DNA of 64,000 nt from Fagopyrum homotropicum (GCA_033239125.1 BSWB01000001.1:112958916-113022915); one strand, 5' to 3'. Shown: positions 43,901 to 54,230, counted from the first letter of the stretch. Numbers and translations: made by a program. Notes: generated by a model from the sequence alone, not told the origin.

Positions 43901-44692
43901 ACCGTTGTTGTTGTTATGGTATCCATTGTTGTTGTTCCTTTGTCCTTGCTCTTCCTTCTTGGTTTGAGCAACCAAGAGTTCCTTCAATTGCTTCACGTCA
44001 TTCTTCAAAGACGTGAGTTGATTGTTGTTGGATTGAGTCTCTTGAAAGTTGACTCTTTTAACTCCACCTTCAGCTCCTTGGTGGGTGTACTTCTCCATAT
44101 GCAAGGCTTGCTTCTCAATGAAGTCCCAAGCCTCGTCAATCGCCATGTCCATGAAGGTACCGGCGGAGAGTAGTTGGAGATTGAACTGGGTGCTTCCGTC
44201 CAGTCCTTTGAAGTAGATCTCCAACAACTCGATTTTTGGAATCCCATGATGTGGGCAATCCAAAAGGATATCCTTGAACCACTCCCAAGATTTGGACAAA
44301 CTCTCCTTGTCCTTCATAATGAAAGCATTAATCTTCCCTCTCATTTCAGCTGTCTTTGAGGGGGGAAAGAACTTGGTCAAGAACTCCGTCGTCATCTCCT
44401 CCCATGTGCTAATTTTACCTGGAGGAAGAGATAGATACCAAGTAAGAGCTCTATCTTTTAAAGAAAAGTAAAAAGGTCTTAGCTTGTAGTTGTTATTTTC
44501 AATTCTGGAAGGTCGCAAGGTTTCCATCAAGATCTCGTAGTTTTGAAGATGTTGATGTGGTGACTCCTTCTCCATCCATCCGAATTGGCATTGGCGAATC
44601 ATGGATAGAACTTGCGGTCGAAGTTCGTAGTCATGGTCCGCTGGATCTCCTAGGTTGACTCCTGGACGCCTCAGTTGTTGATTAGGGTCCAT
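40970..44692 (-). CDS. Gag-protease-integrase polyprotein lacking RT and RNase H
   Basis: 1240 codons without a stop, ATG at 44692. Residues about 30-200: Retrotrans_gag-type capsid (LTWYLSLPPGKISTWEEM, FKGLDGSTQFNLQLLSAG). Residues about 230-330: Asn/Gly-rich low complexity with no zinc knuckle. Around residue 555: protease active site CDLGASVSIIP, and ILGRPFL downstream. Next comes a linker (about 690-830) with no RT motif and no FIDD/YIDD-type box or RNase H. The integrase begins around residue 840: PWYADIVNYLV, the HHCC finger from HCHSLPCGGH (about 878), then the DDE triad near Asp950, Asp1010 and Glu1046 (35 residues between the last two). The typical Athila order is gag-PR-RT-RH-IN, so RT-RH was removed without breaking the frame. 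Gag, PR and IN look functional; reverse transcription must come from another element. Confidence 0.92.
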   Translation of the reverse strand: MDPNQQLRRPGVNLGDPADHDYELRPQVLSMIRQCQFGWMEKESPHQHLQNYEILMETLRPSRIENNNYKLRPFYFSLKDRALTWYLSLPPGKISTWEEMTTEFLTKFFPPSKTAEMRGKINAFIMKDKESLSKSWEWFKDILLDCPHHGIPKIELLEIYFKGLDGSTQFNLQLLSAGTFMDMAIDEAWDFIEKQALHMEKYTHQGAEGGVKRVNFQETQSNNNQLTSLKNDVKQLKELLVAQTKKEEQGQRNNNNGYHNNNNGSRNNNYNNNNRGSNSNNWRTNNQNNQNPGNNYSNSNSNNSSNPFLSSPSSSFTPLKSQGQGSSSSQPEKKDAVLEAILIKLSAMETSMTSFSRAQKSFEQQLASRANEAPRDPGKLPAKTESNPKGQCMAITTRSGLKTADPVPRSTQTTSVQIQSKNTSTEIPPEAEQQKAGGTTETYILPPAYKPPLPFPQSRARAHLDKHFGKFLDLMNKLHINIPFLDAILGMPAYWKFLKEILSRKRKLEDFGEVRMTSKSSELIKIMKEKMPPKLRDPGSFSIPIQVGDVTCEALCDLGASVSIIPLELCMKIGLGEPKPVKIRLYMADRSITHPVGILEDFPVKLGNFYLPIDFVVLDIPADYPVPIILGRPFLATSGCNVDCKNAKLKFNIGGDEVEFALLVAMKGEQLTDDIFNIYDEEESRELVSSILINDPLKKVISFNLMEEGIDASCDADIRSLKALKEDPGAKTEKLIQETKISSFGSSCSTSTEALPGLNEATEKHLGQRLCVLTEVDGEMMSTETTENHKLLTPFSDIHPQLVEHFIHQLSDKNGPWYADIVNYLVCQETPPGLTYSQKKRFFKEVRHYYWDEPLLFKRRPDGMLRRCIPEDEVNSVIKHCHSLPCGGHASADKTCAKVLRSGFFWPTLFKDVQAFVVSCDACQRTGNLSRRNEMPLNNIQEVEIFDVWGIDFMGPFPSSGGNLYILLAVDYVSRWVEAIASPTNDAKVVVKFLNRTIFPRFGTPRIIISDGETHFINRKFKALLSKYGVTHKVSTAYHPQTSGQVEISNREIKAILEKTVSRTRKDWSMKLDDALWAYRTAFKTPIGTTPYNLVYGKSCHLPVELEHKAYWAIKWLNFDIKEAGEKRLLELNELEELRLNAYENAKIYKERTKRWHDKRIIPKELHEGDLVLLFNSRLRLFPGKLKSRWTGPYVVKHVFPHGAVEIWGETSGSFKVNGHRLKKYQPETPVEEVAPIYLV
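42361..42446. repeat. Palindrome cluster, family C (inside gag-pol, at the missing-RT position)
   Basis: GACCTCGGTCAAGACG, GTTGACCGAGATG, TCGGTCGCCTCG, and TGCCTCGGTCGAGGTACTG (42431-42449). It is translated in frame within the protease-integrase linker. Confidence 0.85.
43400..43455. repeat. Palindrome cluster, family C (inside gag)
   Basis: CGCCTCGG (43400), ATCTCGGTCGATGTG near 43413, GGACCGAGGTGG near 43444: half-site, centre, half-site in the gag-protease spacer. Confidence 0.8.
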
Positions 44693-44742
44693 CCTTTTAC
44701 CTAAGGTTTGTGGGATTCCTGCAAGAAGAACATCTCGGACTG

Positions 44743-44866
44743 GTATCCGAGGTGGATGTATCTCGGCCGGGGCGTCTGGTACTGGGACCTACCTCGGTCG
44801 AGGGTCAGCAACTGGGACCTGCCTCGGTCCAGCATCGGGAACTGGGTCTTCCCTCGGTCGAAGTAG
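44743..44866. repeat. Palindrome cluster, family C (gag leader)
   Basis: TCCGAGGTGG, ATCTCGGCCGGGGCG, ACCTCGGTCGAGGGTC, TGCCTCGGTCCAGC and CCCTCGGTCGAAG in sequence. It overlaps the end of the gag leader and its stop codon, and underlies the repeated PRQVPV-type peptide there. Confidence 0.8.
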
Positions 44867-45109
44867 AATCTGGTCTCGTATGACGGCCATTTCTGCTTCG
44901 ATTGCTTCAGTTTTGGTGCGAGTTTCTTCCTTCTCTCGCCTTAGTTCTTCCTTGCTGAGGCGTAGTAGCTCTAACGCCTCTTTCAATTCGGCCTCAAGAT
45001 CGCGGTTGTCTTGTTGGGCCATCTTCGCTTCTCTTAAGCGTCGCTTGTATGTCTTTTCTGGTTCGGGATCGTAAGGAACGATTTCCTTCCCAGTGCGGGT
45101 TCTTCGCAT
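44789..45109 (-). pseudogene. Gag N-terminal leader, separated by one stop codon
   Basis: 107 codons from ATG 45109 (MRRTRTGKEIVPYDPEPE), then a coiled-coil-like Glu/Lys/Arg/Leu-rich stretch (LEAELKEALELLRLSKEEL) and a Pro/Arg tail. The stop TAG at 44789-44791 is in the same frame as the main gag-pol ORF. The frame on its far side reads on through VPVPDAP to the ATG at 44692. The repeated peptide PRQVPV just upstream suggests this stop was a CAG (Gln). It could be a simple mutation or a tolerated separation of leader and gag; the TAG-G context is not a known strong readthrough signal. Confidence 0.65.
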
Positions 45110-45142
45110 ATACCTAAGAAAGAACCTGCAAAAGTCACTCAA
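45104..45142 (-). promoter_or_regulatory. Conserved 5' leader block, element C
   Basis: TTCGCATATACCTAAGAAAG...AACCTGCAAAAGTCACTCAAG, matching 37420-37458 although the surrounding leader differs. Confidence 0.5.
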
Positions 45143-45212
45143 GTAGAGTGGTTAGACGACACGGGGGCAAGTGCCCCAAGAGCAAACCGTACTGGCTCGG
45201 TCTAGACCAAGT

Positions 45213-45229
45213 CCCCAGCAACGGCGCCA
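45213..45229 (-). promoter_or_regulatory. Primer binding site, tRNA-Asp type, element C
   Basis: CCCCAGCAACGGCGCCA on the + strand; one mismatch from the tRNA-Asp 3' end. Six bases separate it from the LTR at 45236. Confidence 0.88.
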
Positions 45230-45235
45230 AAAACT

Positions 45236-46996
45236 TGTTCGCTCCAAACGGTGAGTGCAAGCTTTAAATTTATAACCCTAGACTTAAGCTTAAAACAAGG
45301 ATGCGAACCCGCAGTGTACGGGTCTATCGTAGTAAAAGCGAGGAATTCCAGGGGTCGATCACAGGGACTCGGTGAAATAAAGTCAATAACGGTAAGCTTC
45401 GTGAATACTAACCACAAGAGCAATTAACACAATCAAAGATGAATAAAAAGTCAATAAAGCAAACATGCAATTCTAGGGATTAAAGCGTCTAGTTGTGGTT
45501 CCAACTCAAGATCTAAAGATAAGCGGACAAAGCTGAGATTTTTGCAAGGGGAAGGTGTTACTAAAGTGGAATAGATCACCGGGTAAGTCTCACTACTCAC
45601 TAATGCTAAACCGTAACTCCTATTACCGGGTAGGTCTCAAGGAATTAAGATAAAGAACTACAATCTCAAACTAACACACCATCTAAGGGAATAGAATCAA
45701 CCTTTACCGGGTAAGTCTCAGGCTAACTCACAAAGATGGGATGGAAGCACTCTCAAACCCCAATAAAGGATAAACCTTTATTACCTATGCTTATGATCGT
45801 TGGTACACAAACTAAGGAATTACCGGGTAAGTCTCATCCTAAGCTTGCATTGAACCAGAAAAGGTGTAATAAGAATAGGATTTGGCAAACTCCAACACTT
45901 AACTCTCAGTTTAGGATCGGATAAGCCACCTCGGTCAGCCAAATTCCACCCCGGCCGAGATGTTCATCGACTGAACGAGATGCTTACGGTTAAGGTTAAA
46001 GACTCGAACTTTCAGGGTCCTACTGGAATCTAAGATTATTCTATCATTGTTTTTCCCACAACCTTCAGCTAGTCACCCTAGAATCGCACAAGGAAATTAG
46101 CCACTCATCATCATTGTGAAAGTATTAATCAAAAATATGGGAAGAAGGTGAATATTTGAACAAGAAGAATTTAATAAAAAAGACTTCAATAACTGAATCA
46201 AATATCACCACAAAGCGTTCCTTGGATAGCAATCCAACAAGACAAGACAACAAGGAAGGGAATTAAAGACAATCTTACAAAAACCCTCCAAAAAGCTATA
46301 AAAGCTATGATATTCAATCTTCCTTCAACCTTCAAAAAGGTTCTTCAAAACTCCCAACTGGAGTATGGTTGCAACGATGTATGCTGGATCTCGCAGCCTT
46401 CAATGGTGTATATCGTGCAAAGCGGGATGTTGGATTTGTGGAAATCCAACCCTTTTTATAGGAAAATAACCCTCCAAAGATAAAATATCTTCGAAAGATC
46501 TTCTCCCATAAAAAATAGGTAAAATATAAGATCTTCTTCCTTCCAAGAGCCAAGCCCAAAAATATAAGATCACTTTCCAAAGATAAAAGATCTCAGCCAA
46601 GAATAAAATATTCTCGCCGCGTCCTAGGTATTCGCCTCGGTCGAGTCGGCGTCTCTGGATCACCTCGGTCGAGATGAATCTCTGGTCAACCGAGGTGAGT
46701 CATAACTGAATGTGAAATCTCTCAAACCTGGTCCAAAGTGAATCTTTAATTCATGGCTATGCTCCCTGGATGGTTCCTTGTGTTCCTCAATGTAGCTTCA
46801 ATGACTCCATAGCTCCTTTTTGATGCAAAACGTGCCATTTTACCTACAATTACAGCAAAACTAGGTGTAGACCTCGATTCTCGCAAAGGTAGATGAAATG
46901 GTAATATAATCACATAATATACATATAAACATGCAGATTATGAAAGATAAAACGTTCAAACAAACCCCAAAATATAGACTATAATTCATGCTATCA
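45236..46996 (-). repeat. 5' LTR of element C
   Basis: 1761 bp, offset 16057 from the left copy; about 30 scattered differences including a one-base indel pair. Confidence 0.92.
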
Positions 46997-47001
46997 TCAC
47001 C

Positions 47002-47773
47002 ACTTCGATTAGGTGATGTCCATCCGGCCGTAAGGGTTCAATCTCCATCTTCCATATCCTCCCCGTGCGCTTCAAATTGACATCCAACTTCCCGCTTCGG
47101 TCTTCTCTTCTTCTTGTTGGTCACTTTATGCACCTCTTGGCATTACAAGACCAGTCTTGCCACCGTACCGGCATGCTTTGTCGGAACGCTAGGTGAAATT
47201 CTCCATTTCAAAATCGTGGAAATATCTTGCTCGTTTTCCTTCAAGTTAATATCTTAAGTTTCAAGCTTGCCGCGTCACTACCATTAGGTTCCCCGCTTAA
47301 AGTTATTGCTAGCATAGCTCCTCGCTGTGAGTCCGAAAAGTACCATATCTCTTCCATTAGTGCCAAACACCGTGCATCTTCTTTTGATCACGATGGAAGC
47401 TCCGCTTCCTCTTGCCTCGCCTTGGAAAAGATCACTTCGTCTCGTCCTTGTGGTGGTCGTCACGATCCTTTGACTGATGTTCCAGAAGTAGATGGAAGTC
47501 CCTTTTGTTTGTCTCTACGATGTCTTCTTCGTGCACTCAAAGTGCAGGATATGAGAGTTGGCTCACCAATTACGGTTTTCCAAGCAAATGGCAACCGATA
47601 TCTTTTGGGTGTCACTACCCTTACCCTAGTCGGGTAACCCCATATTGAAGGGTCTCCCCTCTATCGTAACTAAGGTCAATCCTAGCTGTACAACAACGAA
47701 AAAAAAAGAAGGGTGTTGGCACTCGTATATAAAACAATATCCCAACAGAGAAGTCATGAAACTAAAAAGTACT
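47002..47773 (-). pseudogene. Old Tekay-like element interior, right piece
   Basis: Resumes after TCACC at 46997-47001. The + strand frame 47227-47637 has no recognisable motif. The - strand is closed in all frames, with a weak Arg/Lys/Ser-rich, gag-like composition. No tRNA primer complement is visible beside 47774. Confidence 0.4.
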
Positions 47774-48093
47774 TGATGAACAAGCTTCTCTCAAGCTTCA
47801 TCCATGGTTATGGATGGAAGGGTAAGAAGAAAGGTTAAGCAACAAGGATGAAGAAGGGAGGAAGGGGAAGAAGCTAACCACACTGGATCTGATCCTCTTC
47901 TTCTCCAGTCCACACATGCAAGAGCTACAAGGATGGAAGAGGGAAAAGAGAGAGAAGAGAGGAAATGGGAGAGAAGAAGAGCGTGAAATGGAAGTCAAAG
48001 GAAAAGAGGGAATCCTTGGCTGTAAAAGGTGGGAGGGAAACAAGGGGTCAGCTAACCTCTTGTCCCCCTAGACACAAGCAACGAGGGGTCCAA
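47774..48093 (-). repeat. 5' LTR fragment of the old Tekay-like element
   Basis: Matches 14767-14878 plus 16134-16350 with the solo LTR removed, at roughly 90 percent identity by eye. The match stops after CCAAGCAAAAGAG, so about 120 bp of the expected LTR end are missing. Confidence 0.65.
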
Positions 48094-49179
48094 GCAAAAG
48101 AGAAGTTGCTTCAAGCAAACACATTTGCTGACGAAGATTTGCTAACAAAGAACAATGAAAGTTCTTATGTTCGTTTATTTCATTCTTCTCGACTGAAGAA
48201 CACCGGCACGAACAAAGCGAATAACACGTACTCGAACGATAAAAAATTGAAGAGTTGCTAATGAGAAGCTGCTTCAAGCGAACTCGAGGTTTTATCTCTC
48301 CACTAGAAGAACACATTTGGGCAGCGTTCTACCTCTTCACTCGAGCAAAATCGATGTTCAAGGTTCTAGGTTTGAAACCGAAATGCCTTAATTTCAATAA
48401 AGTTATGATGTTAGTCAAGTTTAGTTTCGATTCGAACAAGCAGAGTATTGTTTCTGATTTTAGGATTCAATAAAGTTTTATAGTAGTCGCTCTAGAATGA
48501 CACTATATTCGGTCTAGTAGTACATTGGGTTGATTTCAGTTTAGTTGTTGAATAATGTTGATTTAGTTTAATTGGTGATTTTAGCTTAGTACATTTGGGT
48601 TCATGTCATTTTAGTTGTTGGAGTTCATCTAGAATGACAATTATTTTTTTAGTTTTTTATTTTAAACAATTTTATATGTTTAGTTGCCGATTAATATTGA
48701 TTTAGTTTAGTTGGTGATTTCAGTTTAGTGGTTGATTTAAGTAGTTTGGTGATTTCATTTTAGTTTGTCGATTTTTGTTTATGTTTTTATTTAATTTTTT
48801 ATTTTAGTTTCTATTTATTGTTCTTTGAGAATGTTTATAAACATATTTATTTTTTTATTTTCAAGATGAGAGATAAAAAAAAAGTGATGTCTTTACATCG
48901 TAGATTGGATGAGATACTTCAAATCGAAGTGGATGATATCGATTTGTCATATATATATATATATATATATATAAACACCAAATATATGTGATTATACCGC
49001 CGAATATCTGTGACTACACCGCCGAATATATGAATCAGGTCCGGCGAATATTTCTTCCACTAATCACACGATTTTATTTTTTTAATATCGTCTAATCTGA
49101 ACCATCTATTTAACGAACTAACGAATACAATTTGTTCTCATTTTACATGGTAAGAGATGTTTACATGGGAGTCAACCTC

Positions 49180-49249
<70 letters not shown>

Positions 49250-49353
49250 TCTTGATAGAAGTAGTTGCGAAAAGGATTAAATCTTCCCAAAAATCTAAGT
49301 TTGTGGTATGTACACAACTCTAGAAGCTGTAAGTTGGACAGTGATAATGATTT
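48094..49353. other. AT-rich spacer with microsatellites
   Basis: No gene seen. 48480-48850 is T-rich with many irregular copies of TTTAGTTTAGTTGGTGATTT. Microsatellites: (AT)n at about 48949-48972; (CT)n then (TA)n then (TGTA)n at about 49179-49249. Confidence 0.75.
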
Positions 49354-49442
49354 TGAAGAACCGATAGGTGAATAAAAAGGATAAAAGATACTCTAGAAGG
49401 GGTGGGGTTGAATAGAGTATGAGAACTTTTCGCAAAACCAAA

Positions 49443-49540
49443 CTCAAGGCCTTGAAACCAATTTCAAGGGCCTTGATGTTGATCTGAGTTCTTTGTGAAA
49501 CTTTGATTTCAAGGGCTTTGAAAAAACTTTCTAGGGCCTT
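49443..49540. repeat. Palindrome cluster, family D (- strand Sirevirus LTR)
   Basis: CTCAAGGCCTTGAAA (49443-49457, 12-bp perfect core), TTTCAAGGGCCTTGATG (49462), TTTCAAGGGCTTTGAAA (49508), TCTAGGGCCTTGAC (about 49530). Confidence 0.85.
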
Positions 49541-50274
49541 GACTTTGTACTCCTGCAAAGCAAAGTTAGTCACAATAAAACAAGATATAATGCGGAATGT
49601 AAAAGATTGACACAAGGATATGTTTACGAAGTTCGGCTCTAAATAGCCTACTCTCCGTCCCACGGTATAGCCTTAGGATCTAACTATCTATTATCAGCTT
49701 CAATGAGTCTTAGATACAAACTAGAAGAAATCCCCTTTTCTCTCACTGTAGTCAATGCTACGATCTAGCTTCAACTATTCACCTTGCTATAATAGCCTAG
49801 TTACTTCGCAGAGTAACACACACTCGAGTATAACACTCTTTAGATATGCCAATGGAGCTCTCGAGTTTTATCTCTCTCTAGGGGATAAAGCTTTTAAGAG
49901 AAAGAAAAATTGTTTGATCGAATGAAGATGTTTTTGGATCGCTTGAAGACTATTGATGTTTCTGTATAAGCCTGTGTTCTTGTTCTTCAATCGTCATCTT
50001 CATTTATAACCTTCTATGGAGAGGTCTTCAAGCCATTGGAAAGATGACCATTTGGAGATCACTCTTCTTCTCCATGAAGATCGTTTCTAGGTTGAGATGA
50101 GATAGACGTTGTGGATCTTCATCTCCTGAGAACACGTTGATCTCTCGCTCCTTGATCTTCTCATATGTGTTGTAACAATATTCAATTCCAGAGGAGAAAA
50201 TCTTCGTGCTTTTCGGTTGAGGATCTTTGTAAGATCTTTTTTAATGGCCGGTTGAGATCTTCACTTGAGCATAT

Positions 50275-51926
50275 TGTAACACCCCAAATCCGCGGGACTC
50301 GGGATGTCACATTGGGCTAGGATCTCACAATGGATCCTGACCCTAGCCTGACAACAAGTTCACTGGACCTTACAACATGGCACTGACAGATATAAAACAA
50401 ATACACAAAACAGTATAAACTGTACGACCCAAAGTAAACAACAACATAGCCGAGTATATAAAACGACATCCTCACATAGGAGGTACAAAAGATCATCCTC
50501 ACACAGGAGGGGAAACACAGCAACCCCAAACCAACCACCTAATGTACGAGAGTCCTCGGCCTGTCACCCTGCCAGATCACCCAGTAGCGCCTAACCTGTA
50601 AACATCTACAACACGGTATGAAACCGTTAGCTAACCATACATATATGAGGTAATGCATAAGCACAAGCACAATCATGAAAGATAAACACATCAGCATGCT
50701 ATCACACATTTACCCATTTATTATCTTTATATAATAACCATTCACTCAAAAACCGTATATATATAGATAGATGAAAGTATGTGACACGAGGACGGATACA
50801 TCCCCGCCTCTGAGTACAATGTCCAGCTGTACGAGTATCGGTCACACAATCCGTGTACCCTATGGGAGTGGATTGCGCCCTTCCTGTAAACCAGTCTGGC
50901 CTGACATCAGAGAACCTCCCAGACTCCACGGCGGGATGAAAGGGAAAGGTTATCACAGCCACGCAGTGGGGCAGTTAATAGAACATAGGTCGATAAAAAC
51001 GACAACTCATGCTATCATAGCAAACATATAAAGCACACACTACTCATGCAAACACCCAATATAGGGATGGTAGCTAAGTAAGTCCTACGGACTTACCTCA
51101 ACCTCGTATAAAGCTCAACCACAACTGGATCACCTCAACACTGGAGGGACAACACAGCCTATAGACAAGGCATAGAGAGATGTCACATCTCTTATCAAAC
51201 AAAGGGTCACACCTAGACCCAAAGGGATCCATAGGGATCATATACATCCTATAACCTCAAATAATATGCTAAACCTTAAAGCCACATCAGGGCATAAATC
51301 CAACTCATGATATCATCACCAACTAAAATCCTATAATTACCAGAATAATATAACGACCAAAATGGAAATTCCAATTATCCATTTTAACCAACTTAAGGTC
51401 AACTTATACTAACCCGCAATACGGAAAACGAATAAATTCATAACTTATTTGTTACTAACCCGATATACGAATCGGAAGAAGATCCAGACTCCTAGCGATA
51501 CGGGGAGTAAGAGCGCGGTATGAAACCTTACATTTGATGACTTGCGGTGGTCGTCGGTGCTCCGATAGCGGTAAACGGAAGCTTTACAAGAAAGCTAACA
51601 AACGGAAAATAACTTGGTACCACGTTGAAGAGAACAAGATAAGGGGCTCGATGGTATGATCGGTTTTGAAAACGGATCGAAGATGAAGGGTTTATAATTG
51701 ATGGAGAGTAGCTCGGTGTTCTCTCGCTCAACTCTTCTGAAATGTTCGAAAGTGAAAGTGAATTGGGAAGATGAAGTCTGCAACTTTCATTTGTTAATAT
51801 ATATATATATATATATGCAATTTGCAATTGCAATTGCAATCAACAGCCGCCTTTCACATATGTATATAAATATATATAATATAATATACACATGTGAATT
51901 CATTCACAGCTTAGCCGCCTTCTATT

Positions 51927-51966
<40 letters not shown>

Positions 51967-52429
51967 ATCCAAGCTATTTAATTGAAACGTGGTTATAATT
52001 TTCGGTCTCCTAACTTTATCAAATTGGAATATCAAATTCGGAATATTATCGGGATAATTAATCCATAACTATCTCGTAAATGGGCATTCCTGAGCCACAT
52101 TTCTTAGCCGTTAAGAAACGAAATAGCGACTCTTTTGGCCGTTTTGCCTCTCCATGTATTTCATATCTAGGACATATCCGATGTCCTGATCATTTCTCTC
52201 AACTGCATTTTTATTAATTGGAGCTCCCAAATGCTCCAAATAACACCGGAGGGTAAAATAATTACCCGGGAGAAAAGTAAAAATTTCCCCAAACGTCCAA
52301 AATTACGCTAGGAACATAACGGTGGGACTCATACTCATCACTTGTGAAATCTTCGCGAGTTATATGTCAATTACTATAACAATTAAGTTAATCAACATTA
52401 ATTAAAATTCGAAAATCCTAGCTATTACA
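50275..52429 (-). repeat. 3' LTR of - strand Tekay element
   Basis: 2155 bp, TGTAACACCCC to GCTATTACA. Two TA microsatellites (about 51797-51817 and 51931-51964). Confidence 0.92.
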
Positions 52430-52464
52430 TCACACACCCCTAAAAAAAAGTTTCGTCCCGAAAC
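52430..52464 (-). promoter_or_regulatory. Polypurine tract and hairpin, - strand Tekay element
   Basis: Reading the - strand: hairpin GTTTCGGGACGAAAC (52450-52464), a T run, then AGGGGTGTGTGA against the LTR. Same design as 25429-25463. Confidence 0.8.
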
Positions 52465-52587
52465 TTGCAAAATCCCAAAGTCATCTCGGACCCATAAGCC
52501 GAGGTATAACTCTCACTCTCTCTATCGGAGGTATCACATCTCCGTTCAAAAGGTCATCACCTATAACAATCTATAACCTCAATGTCA

Positions 52588-52945
52588 CCATGGAGGAATC
52601 ATCAACTCCAGAAAAAAGGGTCATAACGCTACCCAAAGGCGTAGAGGAATCACGTCTCTCGCCATACTACATCACAAGGCATAGAGGAAGCACATCTCTA
52701 GCCCAAACATATCACAAGTATAGAGGAAATACGTCTCTAGCAAACCATAATCATATATATCGTATGGAGGAATCACATCTCCACTAAAACTATGTCCATC
52801 AAGGTAGCATGGAGGAAAGAACCATCTCCAGCTGAATCCTAATCACACTCAAATAGCATGAAGGAAAGAACAATCTCCAGCTATAAATATAATCATACTC
52901 GGGTAGCGTGGAGGAAGTAATCATCTCCAACTATAACATACATCA
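52588..52945. repeat. Inverted-repeat minisatellite with covarying arms
   Basis: About eight irregular units: TGGAGGAATCATCAACTCCA, TAGAGGAATCACGTCTCT, TAGAGGAAGCACATCTCTA, TAGAGGAAATACGTCTCTA, TGGAGGAATCACATCTCCA, and three longer TGGAGGAA...CATCTCCA forms. Where the left arm is TAGAG the right arm is CTCTA; where it is TGGAG the right arm is CTCCA. Confidence 0.85.
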
Positions 52946-53079
52946 CGCTAGCACATCAAGATCTACTAAGATCATAAATCACATCACAACTAGCATGGAA
53001 TAACACATCAAGGCATATAAGCACATAAGCACAACATTCATCAAGATAGCACTAAGATCTACTCGTGCTCCCACAAATG

Positions 53080-54230
53080 GGTTTGTCCCAACATATACTC
53101 TGGATAGTTCCTCAGGACACTATCCTCAGTCTCTCACATAGCCTCTTCAGGTCTTCATCTCGACCATAATACCCTCAATATGGGAATGTCTTTCAAATGC
53201 AAGGGTTTCATATCTTATTCCAATAATGTAATCGAATGCTCAACAACGATGTGGTTCAACTTAACCACTAGATCATTATAACTCACAAAGTGTTTCCAAC
53301 CTGGTATATACTTCCTCAGTTGAGACACATGAACACTGGGTGAACATCCACCAACTTCAGAGTGAAAGCTAAACATCATGTTGCCTTCATAAAACTGATC
53401 AAGATCTCAAGTAACCGACATATTGGAAACTCAGTTCCCCTTTCCCTAATACACAACAAACGTCTCACAGCTGAGATACCTCCAGCCGGACATGAACTCT
53501 CACTTGAACTTTAGAGGTTAACACCTCTTGTCTACACACACAATCTGGCGACTATGTAGAACCAACATTCTTCCTTTAATCAACGTTACTTGAACTATAA
53601 AATCCTGAATCTGGTCAGGTGTTATTCTACTACTACTGCTAGATCACTTCTAGCATAAGGATATACGACATCTATGTCTATATATATTGCCTCATAGGGC
53701 TATCCCAAAAAGATGCACGTCCTTCATTGTTATATAATAAACTCATTAATGGAAGGTAATATAACCATCCACGTTTCCCATTCGACTTACAACTTATAAT
53801 AGATCTTTAAGATCTAGATGATCCTCTCTAACTGACCATCTGTCAGGGGATGAAGTGTAGTCATGAGGTACACACTCGTCCCCAAAGCAGTCTGAATCTG
53901 CTGCCTAAAATCTCAAAGTAAAAACATCCATGTCGATCAGAAATGATTGTTCTCGGTATACCGTGAAGTCTCATTATCTGTCTAGTGTACTCCTCAGCCA
54001 GTTCATTCACTAGCCACGTCCTTCTAATAGAAATGAAACGTGCCGGTTTCATTAATTTGTTACTAACAATCCAGATAACATAAATCTTCTACTGGGTCAC
54101 AATCCCATAAAAAAGTCCTTAGAGATATCCTCTCAAATTCTACTACTGCACTGGTAGTGGGTGGGGCTTATCTCTAGATCAAAAATACTCTATCTGGACC
54201 TGCTAACAAGTCACACACTGTATCACAAAT
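53080..54230 (-). pseudogene. Tekay integrase and chromodomain-end relic
   Basis: On the - strand 53861-54052 reads EEYTRQIMRLHGIPRTIISDR, the second Asp motif of a Ty3/gypsy integrase. Near 53080-53170 are VLWSR and ETEDSVLRNYPEYM, which match the C-terminal region that carries the chromodomain tail in Tekay elements. Stops occur every few dozen codons. Confidence 0.7.

Larger units (their letters stand above)
29179..46996 (-). mobile_element. Complete Athila-type element C, RT-less, with nested element
   Basis: 17.8 kb including a 6.3-kb nested element. LTRs are at 29179-30939 and 45236-46996, both 1761 bp. The target duplication TCACC is perfect (29174-29178 and 46997-47001). Order in element sense: LTR, tRNA-Asp-type primer site, gag leader, gag-protease-integrase ORF, post-pol hairpin, second ORF (split by the nested element), conserved noncoding blocks, polypurine tract, LTR. 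About 30 differences between the LTRs were counted by eye (near 1.7 percent), against about seven for the nested element, which agrees with the order of insertion. RT and RNase H are missing. Confidence 0.92.
14767..48093 (-). mobile_element. Old Tekay-like host element, split by four insertions
   Basis: Repeated ends starting TGATGAACAAGCTTC occur at 14767 and 47774. At the left end the LTR runs, apart from insertions, to 18021 (GGATGTTACA) and is followed by a Tekay-type 3' end (CCCCCTAAAAA...TTTTTGTCCCGC), so the element reads right to left. The interior survives as 18022-18775, 28638-29173 and 47002-47773. Caution: the sequence next to the right LTR (47750-47773) shows no initiator-Met primer site, and the right LTR stops matching at about 48093. 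The pairing of the two ends as one element is therefore an inference. Confidence 0.6.

Noticed and set aside
47227..47637. 136-codon + strand ORF
   Set aside because: Opposite in sense to the host element, no recognisable motif; taken as chance.
47740..47773. Primer binding site for the old Tekay-like element
   Set aside because: No initiator-Met or other tRNA 3'-end complement could be read next to 47774, so none is claimed.
48480..48900. Possible host gene or satellite in the T-rich spacer
   Set aside because: Irregular TTTAGTT-type repeats, no open frame, no regular period.
51698..51985. ORFs with Tyr-Ile repeats near TA tracts (also 58726-58914)
   Set aside because: Translation of TA microsatellites.
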